Positions 27,708 through 35,966 of a stretch of 64,000 nucleotides of DNA are shown here, in pieces (position 1 is the stretch's first letter; each line of letters begins with the position of its first letter). Location of the stretch: NCBI GenBank assembly GCA_022774705.1, contig JALFLM010000181.1, positions 1-64,000 on the forward strand, in the 5' to 3' direction. The stretch comes from Lachnospiraceae bacterium (lineage in GTDB: Bacteria > Bacillota > Clostridia > Lachnospirales > Lachnospiraceae). The notes under the pieces are model-generated. The model saw nothing but the letters and a program-made list of their open reading frames with translations, did not search any database and was not told the origin of the DNA. The position numbers and the translations under genes were made by a program.

Positions 27708-29485
27708 TGGCAGAAGATAAAAACAGAAAAACAGCTTCCGTTCGGGAGACCAGCCGGAAAGGTACCGTAGGGAAGGTTCTGCATTATATCCGGCGCTACT
27801 GGGGATTTCTGGCGGTATCCCTGATTCTGGCAGTTATAACTGTAGTGCTTACTCTGTATGTTCCGATTCTGATCGGACGTGCCATCGATCATATTGTTGC
27901 TGCAGGAAGAGTTGACTTTGCAGCTGTGGGAAGGATTCTGATCAAAGTCGGAGCCGCTGTGGCAGTAACCGGCATATGCCAGTGGATCATGAATATCATG
28001 AACAATCACATCACGTATCATGTGGTTCATGACATCCGGGAGGAAGCCTTCCAGAAGATACAGGTTCTTCCACTGAAATATCTGGACGCCCATGCTTACG
28101 GTGAAATCGTCAGCCGCGTTATTGCGGATGTGGATCAGTTTGCAGACGGTCTGCTGATGGGCTTTACCCAGTTTTTTACAGGTATTGTAACAATTGGCGG
28201 AACACTGATCTTCATGCTGACGATCCATGTGCAGATTACTTTCATCGTGGTTCTGCTGACACCGCTCTCTTTTGTTATTGCCAATTTTGTAGCGAAAAAT
28301 ACGTACTCCATGTTTCAGCAGCAGTCTGTAACGAGAGGGGAGCAGACCGCACTGATCGACGAAATGATCGGCAATGAAAAGGTGGTGCAGGCGTTCGGGT
28401 ACGGAGACCGTGCGCTGGAACGCTTTGATGAAATCAACAGCCGTCTGGAAAACTGTTCTCTGAAGGCAACATTCTTCTCCTCCCTGACTAATCCGGCTAC
28501 CCGTTTTGTCAACAATGTGGTATATGCGGCAGTGGCTCTTGCCGGTGCGCTGACCGTGCTCTCCGGCGGGATGACTGTGGGTAATCTGTCCAGCTTTTTA
28601 AGCTATGCCAACCAGTATACAAAGCCCTTTAACGAAATCTCCGGTGTCATCACGGAGCTGCAGAATGCGCTGGCATGCGCAGCCAGAATCTTCAGTCTGA
28701 TTGAAGAAGAACCGCAGGTACCGGAGGCCGGTGATGCAAAAACGCTGGAAAATGCACGGGGCAATGTGGAGCTGGATCATGTGGACTTCTCCTATGTGCA
28801 GGATAAGCCGCTGATCGAAAATCTGAATCTGTCCGTAAAGCCGGGTCAGCGTGTGGCGCTGGTAGGTCCCACCGGCTGCGGAAAAACCACCATTATCAAT
28901 CTGCTCATGCGTTTCTACGATGTGGATGCCGGCGGAATCCGGGTGGACGGAACCGATATCCGCGATTATACCAGAAAAAGTCTGCGAATCAACTATGGCA
29001 TGGTACTGCAGGAAACCTGGCTGAAAGCAGGAACGATCCGTGACAATATCATCATGGGAAAACCGGACGCGACGGAAGAAGAAATCATCGCAGCCGCAAA
29101 AGCTTCCCATGCTCACTCCTTCATCAGACGTCTTCCTCAGGGATACGACACAGTCATCAGCGAAGACGGCGGTATGCTGTCACAGGGACAGAAACAGCTT
29201 CTGTGCATCACCCGCGTTATGCTCTGCCTGCCGCCCATGCTGATCCTGGATGAGGCAACCTCATCCATCGATACCCGCACGGACCTGAAGATTCAGGAAA
29301 CATTTGCCCGGATGATGAAAGGCCGTACCAGTTTTATCGTGGCACACCGGCTTTCCACCATACAGAATGCGGATGTAATCCTCGTCATGAAGGACGGACA
29401 CATCATAGAGCAGGGCAGTCATGAAGAACTTCTCGCCGGAGGCGGGTTCTACAGCGAACTGTATTACAGCCAGTTTCAGAACTGA
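27707..29485 (+). CDS. ABC exporter half, catalytic subunit
   Basis: 592 aa. A Lys/Arg-rich N-terminus of about 30 residues leads into a six-helix domain and a nucleotide-binding domain with Walker A GPTGCGKTTI, variant signature LSQGQKQLL, Walker B LILDEATSSID with catalytic Glu, and H-loop VAHRLSTI. Features are complementary to the upstream partner, so one consensus and one degenerate ATP site form at the interface, as in TM287/288 and LmrCD-like multidrug exporters. No regulator adjoins. It converges with the minus-strand gene 17 nt downstream. Confidence 0.92.
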   Translation: MAEDKNRKTASVRETSRKGTVGKVLHYIRRYWGFLAVSLILAVITVVLTLYVPILIGRAIDHIVAAGRVDFAAVGRILIKVGAAVAVTGICQWIMNIMNNHITYHVVHDIREEAFQKIQVLPLKYLDAHAYGEIVSRVIADVDQFADGLLMGFTQFFTGIVTIGGTLIFMLTIHVQITFIVVLLTPLSFVIANFVAKNTYSMFQQQSVTRGEQTALIDEMIGNEKVVQAFGYGDRALERFDEINSRLENCSLKATFFSSLTNPATRFVNNVVYAAVALAGALTVLSGGMTVGNLSSFLSYANQYTKPFNEISGVITELQNALACAARIFSLIEEEPQVPEAGDAKTLENARGNVELDHVDFSYVQDKPLIENLNLSVKPGQRVALVGPTGCGKTTIINLLMRFYDVDAGGIRVDGTDIRDYTRKSLRINYGMVLQETWLKAGTIRDNIIMGKPDATEEEIIAAAKASHAHSFIRRLPQGYDTVISEDGGMLSQGQKQLLCITRVMLCLPPMLILDEATSSIDTRTDLKIQETFARMMKGRTSFIVAHRLSTIQNADVILVMKDGHIIEQGSHEELLAGGGFYSELYYSQFQN

Positions 29486-29502
29486 TTGCATTTGTATAAA
29501 TC

Positions 29503-31209
29503 TCACTTCCAGGCCTGCCCGCGGTAGCGGTTGAAGCAGGCAAACACTTCCTGAGGGCGGGGCATGGCCAGATCGGAACCAGGACAGGATCCATCGGCCA
29601 GTGCCTCCAGCCCCTTACTCTGAACCAGTTTCATCAGTTCACTGACAATTTCACGCAGATTTCTTTTGCCGTCACAGTAATGCATCTGAGCATATTTCAG
29701 CATGAAAGAAAGGGCTGCAGTCTGTTCGCTGTCGGCCAGCTGTTCCACATAGCGCAGATCCACTGTATCCCGGTTAATGGAGAAGGCGTCCCTGCCCAGC
29801 GTCTTCATCTTAATCCGGTCACTGCCGCGAAAACCCCTTGCAGCCCGGGGAATCCGGCTGAAAGCGGGCATGGATAAAGCCTCATCCGGAAGCTCCGGAG
29901 CAGGAAAACGGGAGGCTTCTTCTTTTGCGAAAGACGTGATTTCTTTCGGAATATAGCGATCCATCTGGATGATGCAGTCAGCCACATGGAAATAGGAACC
30001 GGAGCTTCCGGCCACCATAATTGAGGAGATCCCCTGTGTCTGAAACAGCATCTGAACCCGTTCGATAAACGGTGTGATGGGCTCCTGATCACGGTGAACC
30101 ACCCGCTGCATCAGTTCATCACGAATCATGAAATTGGTGGCACAGGTATCTTCATCAATGAGGAACAGCGAGGTTCCGGCTTCCATGGCTTCCATCACAT
30201 TGGCTGCCTGGGAAGTACTTCCGCTGGCATCCTCTGTACAGAACGCATGCGTATCCTTTCCGTTGGGCAGGTTATTGATAAACATGGAAATATCCGTGTT
30301 CTGAATGCTGCGTCCGTCCTCGGCGCGGATCTTCACAGCGGAAGCATCGGTGATAACGAATTCCCGTCCGTCGCCGGCAATATGATTGTATACGCCAAGC
30401 TCCAGAGCTTTCAGAAGAGTGGACTTTCCATGATAACCTCCGCCTACGATCAGCGTGATCCCTTTTCTGATCCCCATGCCTCTGATGGTTCCTGTATGAG
30501 GGAGTTCCATGACAATCTCCAGAGAAGCAGGAGATACGAAAGGAACCGCTCCTTTCATGGGGCGCTGTGAAATACCGCTTTCTCTGGGCAGAACCGAGCC
30601 GTTGGCAACGAATGCCGCCAGCTCTCTTTTTTTCAGCTGACTGCGGATATACTCCTGATCTTCTGCCAGCTGAATGACGGAAAGCAGACGTTTCTGTTCG
30701 AGGCTTTTGCAGTACAGTGTCTTTCTGATACAGTCCGGAAGAAAATCAAAAAGGATTTTGATCAGTTCCTGTGAATTGATGGTACGTCCGTTGGCAGGAA
30801 AACCGATCTCCATGCGGACGAGAACATCACCCTTTTCCGGTGAGATGCGGCAGGCGCTTCTTTCCAGAACTTCCTGCCCCGGACGGCTGACAGCAATCAG
30901 ACCGCTTTTACCGGATCCCTTCGCTTTGAAGTTGTACTTTTCAATCTCCTGATGGAAAAGCCGGATCAGATGATCCTGCAGGGCAATCCTTTTATGGGGC
31001 AGATCGTACAGCGCTGCCGGAAAACATGCCTTTCCTCCGGGAACCAGAATGCTGACCCGGGAAGGGGAGGCAAAGGGATCTCCCTGCACATGTTCAATAT
31101 TGAGAATATAATCGCCGAACTGATAGCTGCCTTTTGTATCCTTGTAGGCGGGATAACTTCTGCGATTGATGGAAATAAGTGTATTTTTCAAATCGATATT
31201 GCTTTTCAT
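29503..31209 (-). CDS. COG3044-type predicted ATPase (ABC_ATPase family)
   Basis: 568 aa, soluble. It has an N-terminal region (SYPAYKDTKGSYQFGDYILNIEHVQGDPFASPSR) typical of this family, then Walker A GGGYHGKSTLLKALELGVY, a signature-like GS.S..ANVMEA block, Walker B SLFLIDEDTCATNFMIRDE, and VAGSSGSYFHVADCIIQMD. The biochemical role is not established. ATG 31209 has AGGAGG 10 nt upstream; an in-frame start at 31287 would lie beyond the -10 of its promoter. Confidence 0.85.
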   Translation of the reverse strand: MKSNIDLKNTLISINRRSYPAYKDTKGSYQFGDYILNIEHVQGDPFASPSRVSILVPGGKACFPAALYDLPHKRIALQDHLIRLFHQEIEKYNFKAKGSGKSGLIAVSRPGQEVLERSACRISPEKGDVLVRMEIGFPANGRTINSQELIKILFDFLPDCIRKTLYCKSLEQKRLLSVIQLAEDQEYIRSQLKKRELAAFVANGSVLPRESGISQRPMKGAVPFVSPASLEIVMELPHTGTIRGMGIRKGITLIVGGGYHGKSTLLKALELGVYNHIAGDGREFVITDASAVKIRAEDGRSIQNTDISMFINNLPNGKDTHAFCTEDASGSTSQAANVMEAMEAGTSLFLIDEDTCATNFMIRDELMQRVVHRDQEPITPFIERVQMLFQTQGISSIMVAGSSGSYFHVADCIIQMDRYIPKEITSFAKEEASRFPAPELPDEALSMPAFSRIPRAARGFRGSDRIKMKTLGRDAFSINRDTVDLRYVEQLADSEQTAALSFMLKYAQMHYCDGKRNLREIVSELMKLVQSKGLEALADGSCPGSDLAMPRPQEVFACFNRYRGQAWK

Positions 31210-31258
31210 AATAAATAAGCCTCCTGACTGATTAACATTCGAAAATGAGTCTGAATGC

Positions 31259-31287
31259 AGTATAGCACAGATGAAGACAAAATGCAA
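31259..31287 (-). promoter_or_regulatory. Promoter of the COG3044-type ATPase gene
   Basis: Read on the minus strand: TTGCAT (31287-31282), 17-bp spacer, TATACT (31264-31259). Just upstream lies a short palindrome TGTTCT-GAAA-AGAACA (31293-31308), a possible operator. Confidence 0.7.
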
Positions 31288-31308
31288 ACAGATGTTCTGA
31301 AAAGAACA

Positions 31309-31528
31309 CCAGGTAAAAATACTGCAGTTCAGCAGATTCCAGCGAATGACTGCAAAAAATAAAAGTATCTCATGACCGTTTTTTACTGTTATCTTTAGTA
31401 AAATTAACAGAAAATTGATTGATAAAACATATAATAACAGAAAATAATACCAATAAATACTCGGATGTGATACAATACTGCCATGGAAAGTTGATATAAA
31501 GTTTTCGGAAATGAAATGGAGGTATTTT
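31309..31528. other. Divergent intergenic region upstream of the PEP/pyruvate-binding gene
   Basis: AT-rich. Isolated -10-like hexamers (TATAAT at 31430, TACAAT at 31471) occur, but I could not pair either with a good -35. The ribosome site GGAGG at 31517 serves ATG 31529. Confidence 0.4.
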
Positions 31529-34096
31529 ATGGCAGCATTTGATCGGGTATTATCGGGGTATCCCAGTATGGATCAGGTTCTGGATTATATCCGGCTGGGT
31601 GATAATGTGGTGATTCAGGTTACCGGTATGGATGAATTCCGTTTTTTTGTGGAGCCTTATGTGGAGCAGGCAAAAAAAGACGGCAGGAATCTGATCTATT
31701 TCCGTTTTGCCAGCCATGCACCGCTGGTAAAGAAAGAGGATGCAAAGTGGTACTGCCTTGATCCGGGAGAAGGCTTTGAGCAGTTTACCATCCGGGTTCA
31801 CAGGATTATTGAGAAGGAGGGGCGGGATGCATTTTATGTGTTTGACTGCCTGTCGGAGCTTCAGGTGGCCTGGGCCGCCGATCTGATGATGGGCAATTTC
31901 TTCTGCGTGACTTGTCCGTTTCTGTTTATTCTGGATACGGTTGCCATGTTTCCTGTCATCCGCGGTGATCATTCTCATGAGACGATTGCGCGGATTCAGG
32001 AAACGACACAGCTTTTTCTCGATGTTTATTCCGATGAAAAGAATATTTATCTGCATCCGGTAAAGGTGTGGAACCGCTATTCGGCTACCATGTTTCTTCC
32101 TCATCGGGCTGATAAACAGGAAAAGGTCTTTACAACGCTGACGGATTCGGTAAGTATGAGCCGGTACTATTGGGTGGTTGGGCAGTATCTGAGTACGGAG
32201 GATCAGAATCTGGACAGCTGGGAACGCTATTTTCAGAAATCACGTACCTGTGAACCGTCCCAGGAAGAAGAAATTAAATCGAATTTCTGTCGTATGATGA
32301 TGACGAAGGATTCGAAAATCCGTGAGATGTTCGGGAAATTTTTCGAGATAAAAGATTATTATCGGGTAAAAGACCGGCTCATCGGCAGCGGGAAGATCGG
32401 AGGTAAATCCTGCGGTATGCTTTTGTCACGCAGTATTGTGCAGAAATGTCTCCCTGAACTGTCAGAGCGGATGGAACCCCATGATTCTTTTTATATCGGA
32501 AGTCATGTATTTTACACCTATCTCGTTTACAATAAATTGTGGGATCTTCATGTAGCTCAGAAAGAAAAAGACAGATATTATGAGCTGGCAGGGCAGCTTT
32601 CCGATGGAATTCTGCACGGTGTATTTCCGGAAGCAATCCGCAGTCAGCTGCGAAGAATGCTGGAATATTACGGTCAGGCACCAATTATTGCAAGATCCAG
32701 CAGTATGCTGGAGGATGGTTTCGGCAATGCATTTGCCGGGAAATATGAGTCGGTTTTCTGCGCCAATCAGGGGACGCCGGAGGAACGTCTGGAGAAGCTG
32801 GAGGATGCAATACGGATTGTTTATGCCAGCGCGGTGGATCCTTCCGCACTGGAGTACAGGAGAAACCGCGGGCTGGATGCGCTGGAGGAACAGATGTCAA
32901 TTCTGGTGCAGAGAGTTTCCGGCTCTATGCACGGAACGTATTTCTTCCCTTCGGCGGCAGGTGTCGGGTATTCTTACGATACGTATGGATGCAGTCAGAA
33001 TCTGGATCCGGAAAAGGGCATGCTCCGTATGGTTTACGGTCTGGGAACTCGGGCGGTGGACCGGACCGATAACGATTATCCCAGGATCATACATATAGAT
33101 AAGCCGGAGCATACATATCTGACAACCATGAACGAAAAAGTGAGATTCTCCCAGAGAAAGCTGGATGTCATACATCTGGAGAAAAAAGATGTGGTGGAAA
33201 TTTCTCTTGAGGAGATGATGAAGGTAACGCCCAGGTGGTACCATAATCTGGTGCTGGAGCATGACAGGGAGATGGAACAGAATTATTACAACACCAGAGG
33301 TGTGCGCCGGGATATCTGCTTCGGAACCTGCCATGGATATGTGAAGAACCGGCAGTTTCTGAAAGACATGGAGCTGATTCTGGCCACACTGGAACGGGAA
33401 TATACCTATCCGGTGGATATCGAATTTACAGTCAATTCCAATGAAAGGAAAGAGTATGTAATCTGTCTGCTGCAGTGCAGACCATTGCAGGTATTTTCAG
33501 GGGAGGGGAAAATCGAAATACCCGATATACCTCAGGAGAAGATCCTGTTTGAAACAACGGGAAGTTCCATGGGCAAGCCGCAGCAGAAGCAGCTGGATGC
33601 TGTTGTACTGGTTGATGCGAAAGCTTACTATGATTATCCTTACAAACGGAAGCCGGAAGTGGCGGATCTTCTTACGATGATCAATACTTCATTTCGGGGA
33701 AGCGGTAAAAATGTGCTTCTGATGGTGCCCGGAAGAATCGGGACCTCGTCACCGGAGCTGGGAATACCGGTGAAATTTGCAGGGATTTCCCAGTTCTGTG
33801 CCATCGTTGAAATGGATGACGATCAGTCCGGCTATTCACCGGAGCTGTCTTTTGGCAGTCATATGTTCCAGAATCTGGTGGAAGCGGAGATTTTCTATAC
33901 AGCTCTGCTTAAAACAGGGAAGGAAGGTGCAGAGAAACGTGAAAAACTGCTTTCCGGTATCGGAAAAATGTGTGAATTACCGGAATCGTACCGGCATTTA
34001 TCGGATATGGTGCATGTATATCAGACAGAAGAAGCGGGACTGACGCTGTATTATGATATGGATAAAGGAAGGACGGTGTGTGGAATCAGCAGGTAA
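31529..34096 (+). CDS. PEP/pyruvate-binding-domain protein with extra N-terminal domain
   Basis: 855 aa. Residues about 1-220 form a separate alpha/beta domain (VLSGYPSMDQVLDYIRLGDNVVIQVTG..., LIYFRFA, FYVFDCLSELQ) reminiscent of RecA/KaiC-like folds but without a Walker A. A PPDK N-terminal ATP-grasp-like domain follows (IGSGKIGGKSCGMLLSRSI, ARSSSMLEDGFGNAFAGKYES, VQRVSGSMHGTYFFPSAAGVGYS). The phosphohistidine swivel (GG.xSH) and the PEP barrel of true PEP synthase are absent. The C-terminus has PELGIPVKFAGISQFCAIVE. It is not a standard PEP synthase; the reaction is unknown. GGAGG precedes ATG 31529. Confidence 0.8.
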   Translation: MAAFDRVLSGYPSMDQVLDYIRLGDNVVIQVTGMDEFRFFVEPYVEQAKKDGRNLIYFRFASHAPLVKKEDAKWYCLDPGEGFEQFTIRVHRIIEKEGRDAFYVFDCLSELQVAWAADLMMGNFFCVTCPFLFILDTVAMFPVIRGDHSHETIARIQETTQLFLDVYSDEKNIYLHPVKVWNRYSATMFLPHRADKQEKVFTTLTDSVSMSRYYWVVGQYLSTEDQNLDSWERYFQKSRTCEPSQEEEIKSNFCRMMMTKDSKIREMFGKFFEIKDYYRVKDRLIGSGKIGGKSCGMLLSRSIVQKCLPELSERMEPHDSFYIGSHVFYTYLVYNKLWDLHVAQKEKDRYYELAGQLSDGILHGVFPEAIRSQLRRMLEYYGQAPIIARSSSMLEDGFGNAFAGKYESVFCANQGTPEERLEKLEDAIRIVYASAVDPSALEYRRNRGLDALEEQMSILVQRVSGSMHGTYFFPSAAGVGYSYDTYGCSQNLDPEKGMLRMVYGLGTRAVDRTDNDYPRIIHIDKPEHTYLTTMNEKVRFSQRKLDVIHLEKKDVVEISLEEMMKVTPRWYHNLVLEHDREMEQNYYNTRGVRRDICFGTCHGYVKNRQFLKDMELILATLEREYTYPVDIEFTVNSNERKEYVICLLQCRPLQVFSGEGKIEIPDIPQEKILFETTGSSMGKPQQKQLDAVVLVDAKAYYDYPYKRKPEVADLLTMINTSFRGSGKNVLLMVPGRIGTSSPELGIPVKFAGISQFCAIVEMDDDQSGYSPELSFGSHMFQNLVEAEIFYTALLKTGKEGAEKREKLLSGIGKMCELPESYRHLSDMVHVYQTEEAGLTLYYDMDKGRTVCGISR

Positions 34097-34123
34097 AAAA
34101 CAAAAAATAATTTTAAAATATAC

Positions 34124-34150
34124 TTGACAAATAGGAATACTTGGTATAAT
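34124..34150 (+). promoter_or_regulatory. Promoter of the sulfate-operon leader
   Basis: TTGACA with TATAAT 15 bp downstream (or an overlapping TAATAT at 17 bp). It is the only convincing promoter before the Cys-rich ORF, and I see none between that ORF and sbp. The sulfate operon is therefore probably transcribed through the whole leader. Confidence 0.7.
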
Positions 34151-34216
34151 ATATCAGACATACAAAACATACTAATCCGGTATGAGAAGTAAAGCTAACA
34201 GAAAGGGGAAACGTTC

Positions 34217-34381
34217 ATGATGAAAAAAATGGCATCCTGTAGAGCGATGTGTTGCTGCAGCAGCTGCGAGGGCTGCAATGTGATGTGTATGTGCGGGATG
34301 CACAGTGATTTTCATGATGCGTTTTGTGTGCCTGATTGTTTACGAATGAAGTGCATGGCAGTTCCCGATGCGGGTGATTGA
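34217..34381 (+). CDS. Cys/Met-rich 54-aa ORF, candidate leader peptide of the sulfate operon
   Basis: The ORF has ATG 34217, AAAGGGG about 8 nt upstream, and a TGA stop at 34379. It encodes 54 residues with 11 Cys and 9 Met (37% sulfur amino acids), including MCCCSSCEGC and VMCMCGM. It lies after a sigma-A promoter, and 23 nt before an intrinsic terminator, ahead of sulfate uptake genes. These are the parts of a leader-peptide attenuator responding to cysteine (or Met) supply. Alternatives are a small metal-binding or redox protein, since CxxC spacings occur. I do not recognise a named family. No signal peptide. Confidence 0.75.
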   Translation: MMKKMASCRAMCCCSSCEGCNVMCMCGMHSDFHDAFCVPDCLRMKCMAVPDAGD

Positions 34382-34404
34382 TGCTGTTATGATTATGATA
34401 TTCG

Positions 34405-34434
34405 GGCAGGTGCGAACGCGTACCTGCCTTTTTT
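34405..34434 (+). terminator. Intrinsic terminator downstream of the Cys-rich ORF
   Basis: GGCAGGT pairs with ACCTGCC, extended by GCG/CGC across a 2-nt bulge, with a tight loop and six T residues (34429-34434). It separates the Cys-rich ORF from the sulfate operon, so operon expression requires read-through. Confidence 0.88.
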
Positions 34435-34499
34435 GCAGTCAGAGACCTTTTTACAATTACAGATAAACCAATAAGTCGGAAATCATTTCAGCTGACCGG

Positions 34500-34657
34500 A
34501 AAACCGGAGGTTTGAACAGGACAGAAATCCGGCTGCAGGCATAAAGCATGGGAACGTGCAAAGCATGAAAATGTGCAGAGCATGGGAACGTGCAGAGCAT
34601 GAAGACGTGTGCAGAGCCTGCGGCGCGGAAATCAGAAGTTCAGACCTTCGGTTTTTT
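34500..34657 (+). ncRNA. Structured leader RNA with four tandem 17-nt mini-hairpins and a terminal U-tract
   Basis: Outer stem: 34500-34517 pairs with 34638-34655 over 18 bp, with two G-U pairs and no mismatch. Inner stem: 34528-34540 with 34616-34629, 13 bp with one bulge. Inside are four repeats at 34546, 34563, 34580 and 34597 (17-nt period), each starting GCATG and ending in GTGC; the first three fold as 5-bp stems with GGAA, AAAA and GGAA loops. T residues follow the outer stem to 34657. It lies about 165 nt before sbp. I match it to no known riboswitch. It could be a regulatory element that ends in a terminator. Confidence 0.65.
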
Positions 34658-34823
34658 CTATGCCGGCATGATCTGTAAAGGAAAACAAACGTGCAGGATG
34701 AAAATACGGATATAAAATGAAAATCAAAAATCAGAAATCAAAAAAATGGAAAGTAAGAATTGAAAATATGAATCGGAAATAAAAATCCGAAAGTGTATGA
34801 GCATGGAAAGAGAGGAGAAAATT

Positions 34824-35888
34824 ATGAGAAAAAGATTAGTAAGTTCAGGTTTGGCAGCAGTTCTGGCAGCAGCTTTGGCAGCAGGAAGTCTGACAGGATG
34901 CGGAGGCGGAAAAGGTAATGATGCGGCAACAGAAGCGGCCAAAAATGCATCGGCTGCCGATAAAGTCACCATTACCAATGTCTCCTACGATCCAACCAGA
35001 GAGTTATACGAGCAGTACAATAAAGTTTTTGCAGAACACTGGAAGGAACAGACGGGTCAGGACGTGGAAATCACCCAGTCACATGGCGGCTCCGGTAAAC
35101 AGGCTCTGGAGGTAGCCAACGGTCTGGAAGCCGATGTGGTGACTCTGGCGCTGGAGTATGATGTAAAGGCTGTTGAGGATGCCGGTCTGATCGAGCCCGG
35201 CTGGAAAGAAGAGTTTGACAAGGACAGTTCTCCGTACACATCAACCATTGTATTTCTGGTAAGAAAAGGGAATCCCAAAAATATTAAGGACTGGGGAGAT
35301 CTGGTGAAGGACGGCATCGGTGTTATTACACCAAATCCCAAAACCTCCGGCGGTGCCAGATGGAATTACCTGGCTGCATGGGCATATGCGGACAAGCTGT
35401 ACAGCGGAGACGAAACCAAAATCAAAGACTTTATGAAAAAATTATACGAAAATGTGCTGGTTCTTGATTCCGGTGCAAGAGGTGCAACCACATCTTTCGT
35501 GGAAAACGGACAGGGCGACGTACTCCTTGCATGGGAAAATGAAGCGTATCTTTCCATTAAAGATGCTCCCGATGATTATGAAATCATAACACCCAGCATC
35601 AGTATTCTGGCTCAGCCTTCCGTTGCAGTTGTGGATGAGGTGGTTGATGCCAGAGGAACCCGTGATGTGGCAACCGGGTATCTGAAATATCTTTATTCTG
35701 ATGAAGCACAGAAAATCGCAGGAGACAATTTTTATCGTCCTTCCAATGAAAAAATCCTTCAGGAATACAGCGACACCTTTGATCTGAATATCAACCTGGT
35801 AACCATCGATGACTTCGGCGGCTGGGATAAAGCGCAGGAAACCCATTTTGCCGATGGCGGTGTTTTCGATCAGATTTATGAAAAATAG
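34824..35888 (+). CDS. sbp: Sulfate/thiosulfate ABC transporter substrate-binding lipoprotein
   Basis: 354 aa. A signal peptide ends in the lipobox SLTGCGG, so it is membrane-anchored. The mature part matches Sbp/Cys[60 protein letters not shown], later [16 protein letters not shown] and [21 protein letters not shown]. It binds sulfate outside for the CysTWA complex. ATG 34824 has AGAGGAG 6 nt upstream. It follows a leader with a Cys-rich ORF, a terminator and a structured RNA, and precedes cysT by 78 nt containing a UUCG hairpin. Confidence 0.95.
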   Translation: MRKRLVSSGLAAVLAAALAAGSLTGCGGGKGNDAATEAAKNASAADKVTITNVSYDPTRELYEQYNKVFAEHWKEQTGQDVEITQSHGGSGKQALEVANGLEADVVTLALEYDVKAVEDAGLIEPGWKEEFDKDSSPYTSTIVFLVRKGNPKNIKDWGDLVKDGIGVITPNPKTSGGARWNYLAAWAYADKLYSGDETKIKDFMKKLYENVLVLDSGARGATTSFVENGQGDVLLAWENEAYLSIKDAPDDYEIITPSISILAQPSVAVVDEVVDARGTRDVATGYLKYLYSDEAQKIAGDNFYRPSNEKILQEYSDTFDLNINLVTIDDFGGWDKAQETHFADGGVFDQIYEK

Positions 35889-35908
35889 ACAGGTGTGAAA
35901 AACAGACG

Positions 35909-35930
35909 GATCAGCCCTTCGGGGCTGATC
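35909..35930 (+). other. Intercistronic UUCG hairpin between sbp and cysT
   Basis: A perfect 9-bp stem (35909-35917 with 35922-35930) with a UUCG tetraloop and no T-run after it. Such hairpins often protect the 3' end of an abundant binding-protein mRNA, giving sbp in excess over the permease genes. That role is inferred. Confidence 0.7.
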
Positions 35931-35966
35931 TGATGAAGAAGAAAAGCAGAAGGAGTTATGAAGGCC

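Noticed and set aside
31293..31308. LexA (SOS) box upstream of the COG3044-type ATPase gene
   Set aside because: The palindrome reads GTTC-N6-GAAC, the reverse of the Gram-positive GAAC-N4-GTTC LexA box, and the spacing is wrong.
34546..34612. CRISPR-like array of four short repeats
   Set aside because: The unit is 17 bp with almost no spacer, no cas genes are near, and the repeats fold as hairpins within a larger stem. It is better read as RNA structure.
34150..34823. S-box (SAM), T-box or other known riboswitch ahead of sbp
   Set aside because: No T-box GGUGGNACCGCG element or S-box core pattern could be found by eye; the structure found has a different layout.
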